From a virus, in IMG/VR virus record IMGVR_UViG_3300044634_000251, positions 1 through 27,099 of that record: a stretch of DNA of 27,099 nucleotides, one strand, 5' to 3'. The notes beneath the pieces were generated by a model. That model made no database searches. It was given only the letters and a program-made list of their open reading frames with translations, and was not told the origin of the DNA. This document shows positions 5,879-12,399 of the stretch, piece after piece (within the stretch, counting starts at the first letter, position 1; each line of letters starts with the position of its first letter). A program made the position numbers and the translations under genes.

Positions 5879-8719
5879 ATGGCACTCGTAGTCAAAGATA
5901 GAGTTCAAGAAACGACCACCACCGTTGGTACAGGAACAGTGACTCTTGGCGGCGCGGTTCTGGGCTTTCAGACGTTTGCAATTATTGGTAACGGTAACAC
6001 TACGTATTACGCAATTGTTGACCCGACTACAGGCGAGTGGGAAGTGGGCATTGGCACATACACAGCTTCGGGCACAACGTTAAGCCGTACCACTGTTTTT
6101 GAGTCCAGCAATTCTGGTAGTCTGGTGAATTTTGCCGCCGGGACAAAAAATGTATTTTGTACATATCCAGCGGAAAGGGCGGTGTATTTAGACGCAGCAG
6201 GGTCTGCTGTGACTTTGTTAGACATTGGCACACTGGGTGCGAGCACTGCAAACATTACAACGGCAAATATCACGTCCGGTACAATTACCACAACCCCGGT
6301 TAACAACACTGACATCGTTAACAAGGAATATGCGGACGCTATTGCATCTGGCATTCATTTCCACGAAGCGGTGTCCTTGGCAACCACCACAGCGTTGCCA
6401 GCAAACACATACAACAACGGCACATCTGGGGTCGGTGCAACGCTTACAGGAAACGCTAATGGCGCTCTGTCGGTGGACTCAACGCTTACGGTTGTTACAG
6501 AACGCATACTTGTAAAAAATGAAGCAACGGGCGCAAACAACGGTGTGTATGTTGTTACTCAAGTTGGCTCTGCTGGAACGCCCTACATACTGACCCGCGC
6601 TACGGATTTTGATACCGCTGGCACTGGGGTTGACCAGATTGACGAGGGTGACTTTTTCTTGGTTACCAACGGCGTTGTTAACCTCAATACCGCTTGGGTG
6701 CAACAGACCGCCCCACCCATTACAGTTGGCACAACGGCGATTGTTTTCCAGCAGTTTTCTGCCCCTATCACCTATACCGCAGGGACAGGACTGAGTGAGT
6801 CCCCAACCTACACATTCAATATTGCCAACACTGGTACGGCGGGTACGTATGGCTCAGCATCGTCAGTCCCAGTCTTTGTTACCAACGCGCAAGGCCAAGT
6901 TACATCGGTCACAAATACAGGTATTGCTATTTCTTCAGGCGCAGTCTCAGGCTTGGCAGCTTCAGCAACAACGGACACAACCAATGCAGACAACATTACA
7001 TCGGGTACGCTTGGCACTTCACGTTTGTCGGGAAGCTATACGGGAGTTACTGGGGTCGGTACTCTTACTGCTGGCACTTGGAACGCTACTGCTATTAACG
7101 CCGTTTATGGTGGTACGGGTATTACTTCGTATTCTGTGGGAGACATTGTTTACGCCGACACGACCACGTCGCTCGCAAAACTCGCGGATGTAGCTGTTGG
7201 CAATGCGCTGATCTCTGGCGGCGTGGCTGCGGCTCCAAGCTGGGGCAAGATTGGTTTGGCAACGCATGTCAGCGGAACACTGCCAATCGCCAACGGCGGA
7301 ACAAACAGCACAGCTACTCCAACAAACGGCGGGGTTGTTTACGGCACAGGTACAGCACAAGCGTATTCAACAGCAGGCACATCTGGACAAGTTTTAACTT
7401 CGGCTGGCGCTGCTGCGCCAACGTGGACAACAGCAACCAACGCAAATACAGCGTCTGCAATCGTTCAGCGAGATGGCTCTGGCAACTTCAGTGCTGGAAC
7501 AATTACTGCGGCATTAAGCGGGAATGCGTCTACTTCGTCTACTGCAACAAGCGCAAACGGTTTAAGCGGCATAAATTCAAACATCAGCTCCGCAGTTCAA
7601 ACAGGAACAATCAGTTCCATGCTTGCTCAGGATACAAACGCAAGTTTGTACAGATATACGGCGGGGGCAGTTGCCGCGTTTATTACAGGCCAAGCAATAA
7701 ACACCACTGGCAATGCGGCTACTGCAACCGTTTTACAAACCGCAAGAACAATAGGCGGCGTATCTTTTAACGGCTCTGCAAACATTAACTTGCCCGGTGT
7801 AAATGCGGCGGGCAATCAAAACACCACGGGTTCATCAGGTTCATGCACAGGTAATGCGGCAACTGCAACCGCATTGTCCAGCGGGCAATCAAATTGGAGT
7901 GGTACGGGCGTTCTTGGTAACGTGGTTGGTTTGATGGCGTGGAAGAACTACGGCAACAGCCACGTAATTTTTGATGCTTCCAATAGCACATCTCCAAGCG
8001 GCGGGGCAGTAAACAACACCAATTCAAGTGTTGCTTGGAGTGCGACATACCCTACATTGATGGGTTGGAATGGGTCAAGTACTTATGGTGTTCGTGTTGA
8101 TTCAGCAAGAATTTCCAATCTTTCAGATAGAGCGCCAACATACTTTTACATTGACCAAAACTATGGCTATAGCGTAGTTGGACTTTATACCAGCACAATT
8201 TTCCAAGGCGTGTTTGCTATGGGAGATGCGTATAAAACTACTGCTGGCGGCGGCATAAGTAACTTGTATGGAATGACTTGGTCTTATCCATCTGCTGGCG
8301 GTATTGCTGGAAATTTGTCTTCCCACGGAATGATTGTGGCAATCAATGGTGGTTTTGGTTCGTGTATGTCATACAACGTGACAGCATCTGCCAACGTCAC
8401 TGCATATTCTGATGAGCGGCTTAAAAAGAATTGGGAGCCGCTGTGTGACAACTTTGTTGAAAAGTTGGCTGGCGTTAAAGTTGGGACATACGAGCGTATA
8501 GACCAGCCAATCGTTCAAGTTGGTGTCTCAGCCCAATCACTGGAAAAAGTTCTGCCTGAAGCTGTGACAACAGGCTCGGATGACATGCAAACAAAACACG
8601 TTGCTTATGGCAACGCAGCTTTGGCGTCCGCTGTTATGCTTGCGCAGGAAATCGTAGAGCTTAAGAAAATGATGAAACAAATGCAAGAAGAAATTGCAGA
8701 ATTAAAAAGAGGTGCGTAA
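5879..8719 (+). CDS. Tail fibre with C-terminal peptidase S74 intramolecular chaperone
   Basis: 946 aa, starting at ATG 5879 (upstream AGAGG). Residues 1-105 form a virion-attachment-like domain (KDRVQETTTTVGTGTVTLGG ... AGTKNVFCTYPAERAVY). A shaft region follows (IVNKEYADAIASGIHFHEAV near 146-165, then Thr/Gly/Ala-rich repeats with VSGTLPIANGGT and SGQVLTSAGAAAPTW). A receptor-binding-like domain lies at ~700-830 (MAWKNYGNSHVIFDAS, TLMGWNGSSTYGVRVDSARI). From S844 the sequence YSDERLKKNWEPL begins the S74 domain, with VGVSAQSLEKVLPEAV and a terminal coiled coil (EIVELKKMMKQMQEEIAELK). In this family the domain trimerises the fibre and cuts itself off near the Ser-Asp pair; S844-D845 and nearby Lys residues are present. 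It acts as the cell-adhesion fibre; receptor unknown. Confidence 0.85.
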   Translation: MALVVKDRVQETTTTVGTGTVTLGGAVLGFQTFAIIGNGNTTYYAIVDPTTGEWEVGIGTYTASGTTLSRTTVFESSNSGSLVNFAAGTKNVFCTYPAERAVYLDAAGSAVTLLDIGTLGASTANITTANITSGTITTTPVNNTDIVNKEYADAIASGIHFHEAVSLATTTALPANTYNNGTSGVGATLTGNANGALSVDSTLTVVTERILVKNEATGANNGVYVVTQVGSAGTPYILTRATDFDTAGTGVDQIDEGDFFLVTNGVVNLNTAWVQQTAPPITVGTTAIVFQQFSAPITYTAGTGLSESPTYTFNIANTGTAGTYGSASSVPVFVTNAQGQVTSVTNTGIAISSGAVSGLAASATTDTTNADNITSGTLGTSRLSGSYTGVTGVGTLTAGTWNATAINAVYGGTGITSYSVGDIVYADTTTSLAKLADVAVGNALISGGVAAAPSWGKIGLATHVSGTLPIANGGTNSTATPTNGGVVYGTGTAQAYSTAGTSGQVLTSAGAAAPTWTTATNANTASAIVQRDGSGNFSAGTITAALSGNASTSSTATSANGLSGINSNISSAVQTGTISSMLAQDTNASLYRYTAGAVAAFITGQAINTTGNAATATVLQTARTIGGVSFNGSANINLPGVNAAGNQNTTGSSGSCTGNAATATALSSGQSNWSGTGVLGNVVGLMAWKNYGNSHVIFDASNSTSPSGGAVNNTNSSVAWSATYPTLMGWNGSSTYGVRVDSARISNLSDRAPTYFYIDQNYGYSVVGLYTSTIFQGVFAMGDAYKTTAGGGISNLYGMTWSYPSAGGIAGNLSSHGMIVAINGGFGSCMSYNVTASANVTAYSDERLKKNWEPLCDNFVEKLAGVKVGTYERIDQPIVQVGVSAQSLEKVLPEAVTTGSDDMQTKHVAYGNAALASAVMLAQEIVELKKMMKQMQEEIAELKRGA

Positions 8720-9093
8720 TGGCTTTAATCCGCGATTTTGAAATTTTGGGAACAGGGCTTGTTGTGCCAAACGCCTACCATGTTATTGTTCAACTTGATG
8801 TTGAAAAACGTATGGCCGACAGAGGTTCTACACAGCCGACTGGAAGAATGTATCAAGGTGAGCCAGACTTGGATGTTGAATGGACTGCTGGCTACTATGG
8901 CCGCATGGCAATTTGTGTTTGGAAAGACGCTGAGTCACGAGCCGCCAATAGAAACATGCTTGGCGTCATCAACGCAGAATACAACGTACCTGCGGTGTTT
9001 AAACTTGATCCGGCATCAGCAGATAGTTATTTGACCCAAGCATACACATTCTTGAAATCTGTGGGATATTACGCAAACGCAACCGAAGCATAA
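8719..9093 (+). CDS. Small conserved protein following the fibre gene
   Basis: 124 aa; ATG 8719 overlaps the fibre stop (TAATG), so it is co-translated. Sequence: ALIRDFEILGTGLVVPNAYHV at the N-terminus, WTAGYYGRMAICVWKDAESR near residues 55-74, and DSYLTQAYTFLKSVGYYANA at the end. I recall the same 'IRDFE-GTGL-VPNAYHV' protein next to fibre genes in many phages, always uncharacterised. It has no membrane segment or signal peptide and is mixed alpha/beta. Position suggests a fibre accessory, assembly factor or head-fibre component. Confidence 0.65.
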   Translation: MALIRDFEILGTGLVVPNAYHVIVQLDVEKRMADRGSTQPTGRMYQGEPDLDVEWTAGYYGRMAICVWKDAESRAANRNMLGVINAEYNVPAVFKLDPASADSYLTQAYTFLKSVGYYANATEA

Positions 9094-9102
9094 GGATAAA
9101 TC

Positions 9103-10272
9103 ATGAGCAGTACATACTCAGACAGTCTCCGTGTTGAGCTGGTTGGCCCGGGTGACCAAGCAGGCGCATGGGGTACGACAACAAACAACAACTTTGCTTT
9201 CATCTTTGACAAAGCAATTGCCGGGTATCTATCGGTTGACATTACCGTCGCCCCTTATACGTTGACAGAAGTCAACGGCCCAACATCTTCGTCCGCGCTC
9301 AACCAGTCGATCTACGCTTCGCTTCGGTTCTACAACGCCGTTGCTGCATCAACCGTTTATGCCCCAGCGGTTTCCAAGACGTACGTTATCTGGAACGACT
9401 CCAGCTACGCAGTTACCCTGTACAACACAGGCTACTCAACCGGGCCGACCATCGCGGCTGGCGCTAGGGTTTTGGTGTTCTCAACCGGCACTGCGTTCTA
9501 CGAAGTCTCCCCCCAAACCGTGGGCGGCGTTGTCCCAATCACCAAAGGCGGCACAGGCCAAATTACAGCCAACGCAGCGTTCAACGCTTTGGTTCCATCC
9601 CAAACAAGCGCCAACGGCAAGTACTTGAAGTCTGACGGCACAAACACAGGCTGGGATGCAATCGACGTTGGAAGCGCGGACATATCTGGCGTATTGCTTG
9701 GGGCCAACGGTGGTACAGGCGTAGCGAACACAGGCCGGACAATTACGCTTGGTGGGAACGTGTCAACCGGCGGAGCGCTGACAACCGGCGGAGCGCTGAC
9801 AACTTCCGGTGCTTTTGGTGTCACTCTTACTGCTACTGCTCTCACTGCTGTTACTCTGCCAACAACTGGCACTCTGGCAACCTTGGCTGGTTCAGAGACT
9901 TTGACCAACAAGACCATTAACGGCTCAAACAATACCATCACCAACGTCAGTCTGACCGCTGGCGTGACAGGAACCTTGCCTATCGCCAATGGTGGCACTG
10001 GAGCAACCACATTTTCTTCTGGCGCATTGCTCAAAGGCGCTGGAACATCCGCGATCACAACCGCAAGTGCGGCAGACATTGTTGGCCAGATTGGAGCCAC
10101 CGCAGTTACCAACACAACCAATGCAACCCGCATAACAAACAGTGGTGGTTGGAACGTGACCCCCTCTGGAACAACGTTGTACTTCGATTACAACGGGACA
10201 AATGTAGGATCGCTGGACTCGTCTGGTAATTTCACAGTTATCGGTAACGTAACTGCATACGGTTCTGTCTAA
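9103..10272 (+). CDS. Second tail fibre, lacking a C-terminal chaperone
   Basis: 389 aa, start at ATG 9103 (AAGGA 8-12 nt upstream). The N-terminus STYSDSLRVELVGPGDQAGA then WGTTTNNNF is typical of phage fibre attachment domains. The middle is Thr/Gly/Ala-rich fibre shaft with GGTGQIT, VTGTLPIANGGTGATTFSSG and SETLTNKTING units, also seen in the first fibre. An 18-bp direct duplication at 9764-9799 encodes a doubled TGGALT. The protein ends ...SGNFTVIGNVTAYGSV, the point where homologous fibres, including the 946-aa one here (NVTAYSDERLKK), go on into peptidase S74. It therefore stops one step before a chaperone domain. Either it trimerises without one or it is a shortened allele. Still clearly a fibre. 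Confidence 0.8.
   Translation: MSSTYSDSLRVELVGPGDQAGAWGTTTNNNFAFIFDKAIAGYLSVDITVAPYTLTEVNGPTSSSALNQSIYASLRFYNAVAASTVYAPAVSKTYVIWNDSSYAVTLYNTGYSTGPTIAAGARVLVFSTGTAFYEVSPQTVGGVVPITKGGTGQITANAAFNALVPSQTSANGKYLKSDGTNTGWDAIDVGSADISGVLLGANGGTGVANTGRTITLGGNVSTGGALTTGGALTTSGAFGVTLTATALTAVTLPTTGTLATLAGSETLTNKTINGSNNTITNVSLTAGVTGTLPIANGGTGATTFSSGALLKGAGTSAITTASAADIVGQIGATAVTNTTNATRITNSGGWNVTPSGTTLYFDYNGTNVGSLDSSGNFTVIGNVTAYGSV
9764..9799 (+). repeat. 18-bp perfect tandem duplication inside fibre gene
   Basis: The unit CAACCGGCGGAGCGCTGA is present twice in direct succession (9764-9781 and 9782-9799) and a third copy begins with CAAC. It is in-frame (18 = 6 codons) and gives a repeated TGGALT in the shaft of the second fibre, so it lengthens the shaft by six residues. 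It looks like a recent slippage duplication. Confidence 0.9.
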
Positions 10273-10282
10273 GGAGTAATCT

Positions 10283-11260
10283 ATGGTAATGCCATCAAGC
10301 GGCCCTTTGAATATGGGCGGCACAAGTAGCCCAGTCAGCGTTGCGCAGGAGCTTGGCCTTAGTTTGACTGCAACAATTTCAATGAACCAAGCTAACGTCC
10401 GGACGTTAGCTGGTGTTGGCGGTAGTGGTACAACTTGGAGTATGAATTCTTTGTACGGCAAATCAAACGCGTTTTCTTTTACTATTAGCAGCAATCAAAC
10501 CAATGCAAACCTTCGCACACTGGCCGTAAACGCTGGTTGGAATCAGTCTAGCAAAGTTATTGCAACTATTAATGGTGGTATATTCATCAGCAGTAACGGT
10601 ACTGGAACTGCGGCGCTCACAGTCAACGGATCATTCCCCGGAGGAGTTGACCTAATCAACAACGGCACTATTGCTGGCATGGGCGGCGCTGGTGGTATTG
10701 GTGGTGCCATCAACTATAGCAGTGTCGCCGTTCCCGGTACTGCTGGCGCTAGCGGTGGATTGGCGCTTTCTGTTTCTTCTGCTGTTAGCATAACCAACAA
10801 CGGCACTATCGGTGGCGGTGGTGGCGGCGGTGGTGGTGGTCAGGCCTGCCAGAACCGGTACGTCGATCGGGAAACTAGACTTCTTTGGGGTGGTGGTGGT
10901 GGTGGTGGTCAATCAAGCGCTGCGGCCAACTCAGCAGGTGGTGCTGCCGGCAGCGTTGCCGGACAGGTTTCTGCCGGTACCCAACCTCAACCGGGTGGTG
11001 CAGGCACATCTAGTGGTGCTGGGGCGGGTGGAGCAGGAACCGCCAACCCCTATGCAGGGAATCCGGGCTATGGTGGTGCTGGCGGTGCTGGTGGCACACG
11101 AGGTGCGGCTGGCGCAAGTGGAGGAAATTATTCTATCGGTTTCGGCCCTGTTTACGTCACAGCCGGCCCATATAGTGGCGGCAGTGCCGGTGGTGCCGTA
11201 TCGGGCAATGCAAATATAACTTGGCTGGCGTACGGAACTCGCCTTGGAGCAATAACATGA
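10283..11260 (+). CDS. Polyglycine-rich tail adhesin
   Basis: 325 aa; ATG 10283 with AAGGAG 6 nt upstream. An N-terminal ~60-residue domain (MPSSGPLNMGG, SVAQELGLSLTATISMNQAN, VRTLAGVGGSGTTWSMNSLY GKS) resembles the start of many phage fibre-tip proteins. A middle domain follows, then from about residue 145 the protein becomes a glycine sandwich: runs of Gly (176-185 and 203-209), GGAGG, GAGAGGAGT, GGAGGAGGT. This layout is like the polyglycine type-II sandwich of T-even-like gp38 adhesins, which sit at the fibre tip and recognise the receptor; relationship by descent is not claimed. Segments between the Gly runs (CQNRYVDRETRLLW, YSIGFGPVYVTAG) are the likely exposed receptor loops. The Gly runs are coded by GGT repeats. 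Confidence 0.7.
   Translation: MVMPSSGPLNMGGTSSPVSVAQELGLSLTATISMNQANVRTLAGVGGSGTTWSMNSLYGKSNAFSFTISSNQTNANLRTLAVNAGWNQSSKVIATINGGIFISSNGTGTAALTVNGSFPGGVDLINNGTIAGMGGAGGIGGAINYSSVAVPGTAGASGGLALSVSSAVSITNNGTIGGGGGGGGGGQACQNRYVDRETRLLWGGGGGGGQSSAAANSAGGAAGSVAGQVSAGTQPQPGGAGTSSGAGAGGAGTANPYAGNPGYGGAGGAGGTRGAAGASGGNYSIGFGPVYVTAGPYSGGSAGGAVSGNANITWLAYGTRLGAIT
10390..10411. repeat. 22-bp perfect palindrome in adhesin gene
   Basis: The half AGCTAACGTCC (10390-10400) is followed directly by its exact reverse complement GGACGTTAGCT (10401-10411), with no spacer. On the coding strand it encodes QANVRTLAG. A perfect 22-bp dyad is unlikely by chance in a 27-kb window. It has no T-tract, so it is not a classic terminator. 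It could be a protein-binding or recombination site, or simply codon coincidence. Confidence 0.9.
10811..10909 (+). repeat. GGN trinucleotide runs (polyglycine coding)
   Basis: Ten consecutive GGN codons lie at 10811-10840 and seven perfect GGT codons at 10889-10909, separated by a non-repetitive stretch coding CQNRYVDRETRLLW. Runs of this kind are prone to slippage in steps of three, which would change the length of the polyglycine sandwich without breaking the frame. Confidence 0.85.
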
Positions 11261-11292
11261 ACATTACATATACATTTGGAGCAATAACATGA
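11257..11292 (+). CDS. Leader mini-ORF 1 (MNITYTFGAIT)
   Basis: Eleven codons and a TGA. The ATG overlaps the adhesin stop (ATGA at 11257-11260) and GGAG lies 7 nt upstream. The peptide repeats the first six residues of the downstream 149-aa protein (MNITYT) and ends GAIT like the adhesin. Translation is plausible but not shown by sequence alone. Confidence 0.4.
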   Translation: MNITYTFGAIT

Positions 11293-11324
11293 ACATTACA
11301 TATACATTTGGAGCAATAACATGA
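11289..11324 (+). CDS. Leader mini-ORF 2 (MNITYTFGAIT)
   Basis: Identical peptide from the second repeat. Its ATG overlaps the TGA of mini-ORF 1 and its own TGA overlaps the ATG of mini-ORF 3. Because the unit is 32 bp, each copy sits in a different frame from its neighbour. Confidence 0.4.
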   Translation: MNITYTFGAIT

Positions 11325-11356
11325 ACATTACATATACATTTGGAGCAATAACATGA
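11321..11356 (+). CDS. Leader mini-ORF 3 (MNITYTFGAIT)
   Basis: Third identical peptide; its TGA (11354-11356) overlaps the ATG (11353) of the 149-aa tail assembly chaperone-like gene. Together the three form a stop-start ladder that could pass ribosomes from the adhesin gene to the downstream gene. Confidence 0.4.
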   Translation: MNITYTFGAIT

Positions 11357-11802
11357 ACATTACATACACATACGAAATTATTTCTGTTGACCAACAGGCC
11401 CGTTGCATGGAGGTTGTGTACACCGCAGAGGGCTATCAAACAATGCACATTGGAGCAAGACTTCCATATGAAGGCGAAACCCTTGAAGCCATTGTTCAGA
11501 TGTATGCTCCAGTTCGGTACTGGGAAGAACAAAATACACCAGTTGTTACGGTAAACCCCGGACAAACAGGCAGCGTGCAAATTCTTCCACCTATAGTTCC
11601 TAGTGCAGCAGAAACTGCCAGAAGACGGCGCAACCTTTTGCTTACAGACAGCGACTGGACTCAGTTAAGTGATGCATCAATTGGTGAGCTTGAAAAAACT
11701 GAGTGGCTTGGATATCGTCAGGCACTTCGCGACTTGCCAAGTCAAACGGGTTTTCCTGACGCTATTGTTTGGCCTCTTTCTCCCGGCTTGGAGCTTCGCT
11801 AA
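11353..11802 (+). CDS. Tail assembly chaperone-like protein (Phage_tail_APC type)
   Basis: 149 aa. ATG 11353 lies in the fourth repeat with GGAG 7 nt upstream. Residues 1-80 are a poorly recognisable beta-rich N-terminus. From about residue 88 the sequence reads RRRRNLLLTDSDWTQLSD, then ELEKTEWLGYRQALRDLP and FPDAIVWPLSP, a clear match to the phage tail assembly chaperone signature (R-xx-LL-x-x-x-DWTQ ... W-x-x-YRQ-x-LRDLP ... FP-x-x-x-WP). In this family it assists fibre or tail assembly and is often placed after fibre genes, as here. The stop overlaps the next ATG (TAATG). Confidence 0.8.
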   Translation: MNITYTYEIISVDQQARCMEVVYTAEGYQTMHIGARLPYEGETLEAIVQMYAPVRYWEEQNTPVVTVNPGQTGSVQILPPIVPSAAETARRRRNLLLTDSDWTQLSDASIGELEKTEWLGYRQALRDLPSQTGFPDAIVWPLSPGLELR

Positions 11803-12335
11803 TGCGATCTGAAGATTGTTTGCAACAGATTATTCCCGGCATCGCTGACGCTGGTGTGTTAGTAGAGGTTGGCGTATTGCGTGCGACTAACCTGTTGGCT
11901 TTGGCCGCAAGATTCCCAGCAATGCGCTTGATTGGTATTGATTCCTATGAAACGTACACTGATCCTTTGCATGGCGGCTACGTTGTCACAGCTGAAATGA
12001 GTCGGATGAATGAAGATATTGCTAAAAGGCGTATCAGCAAAAGCAACTTTGCCGATAGAATTGAACTTAGGGTAGAGCGGTCCGACTTAGCGGCATCAAA
12101 AATGTTGGATGCAAGTGTCGATCTTGTGTACTTGGATAAGGGCTTCACAGCCGCCGAACAGTTTGATGACGTAACTAAGTGGTTTCCCAAGGTGCGACCC
12201 GGGGGCATCTTAGCAGGACATGAAGCACACACTCCAGAGGTGGTGCGTGCAACCAAAGAAGCTCTCAAGGCGCTTGGAGTAATACCAGAATTAAAAATCA
12301 TTAGCGGTCAGGTTTGGTATTTCAGAAAGCAATAA
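11802..12335 (+). CDS. Class I SAM-dependent methyltransferase (Methyltransf_24-like)
   Basis: 177 aa from ATG 11802; an in-frame upstream start at 11769 is inside the previous gene. Motif I-like LVEVGVLRATNLLALAARFP (residues 20-39) carries the E-x-G core of the SAM-binding loop, although the usual second glycine is absent (GVLRA). An acidic strand end follows at LIGIDSYE (D47). DLVYLDKGFTAAEQFDDVTK then WFPKVRPGGILAGHEAH match the motif IV/V region of Methyltransf_24-type enzymes, with GHE where GHD is common. Relatives modify small molecules, sugars or proteins; the substrate here cannot be read. Lying between a fibre chaperone and the lysis block, it may modify the fibre or a host surface molecule. 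Confidence 0.7.
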   Translation: MRSEDCLQQIIPGIADAGVLVEVGVLRATNLLALAARFPAMRLIGIDSYETYTDPLHGGYVVTAEMSRMNEDIAKRRISKSNFADRIELRVERSDLAASKMLDASVDLVYLDKGFTAAEQFDDVTKWFPKVRPGGILAGHEAHTPEVVRATKEALKALGVIPELKIISGQVWYFRKQ

Positions 12336-12336
12336 C

Positions 12337-12399
12337 ATGCCCTACGCCTTCCTGAACTCCGACGGCTCCATCAAGGTGGTGGCGGAGGCTGTAAATTGA
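12337..12399 (+). CDS. 20-aa ORF, possibly a gene remnant or leader
   Basis: ATG 12337 follows the methyltransferase stop (TAA 12333-12335) in the context GCAATAACATG, the same 11 bases that precede each ATG in the 32-bp repeat. It encodes MPYAFLNSDGSIK and seven more residues before TGA at 12397-12399. The start resembles that of a tail or fibre-related protein as I recall, so this may be a truncated copy. It ends exactly on the start region of the next gene, with GGAGG (12384-12388) inside its 3' end, so it may also couple ribosomes to that gene. Confidence 0.4.
   Translation: MPYAFLNSDGSIKVVAEAVN

Larger units (their letters stand above)
11246..11366 (+). repeat. 32-bp tandem repeat (3 perfect copies plus 25 bp of a fourth)
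   Basis: The unit begins GGAGCAATAACATGAACA and continues to position 32. Perfect copies lie at 11246-11277, 11278-11309 and 11310-11341; the fourth matches for 25 bp (11342-11366) and then diverges into the 149-aa gene. Each unit contains a Shine-Dalgarno-like GGAG, an ATG and a TGA. The repeat is built from the junction between the adhesin stop (…LGAIT*) and the start of the next gene (MNITYT…), so it is a tandem amplification of a gene boundary. There are no spacers, so it is not a CRISPR. Confidence 0.95.

Noticed and set aside
9498-10133. Long minus-strand ORF (211 codons) antisense to the second fibre
   Set aside because: Val/Pro/Ala-rich, no family resemblance, lies entirely opposite a convincing fibre gene, and all supported genes are on the + strand.
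5879-11260. Diversity-generating retroelement acting on the fibre or adhesin genes
   Set aside because: No reverse transcriptase gene and no template/variable repeat pair with adenine-specific differences is seen in the window.
11246-11366. CRISPR-like array
   Set aside because: Units are directly adjacent without spacers and coincide with gene start and stop codons.
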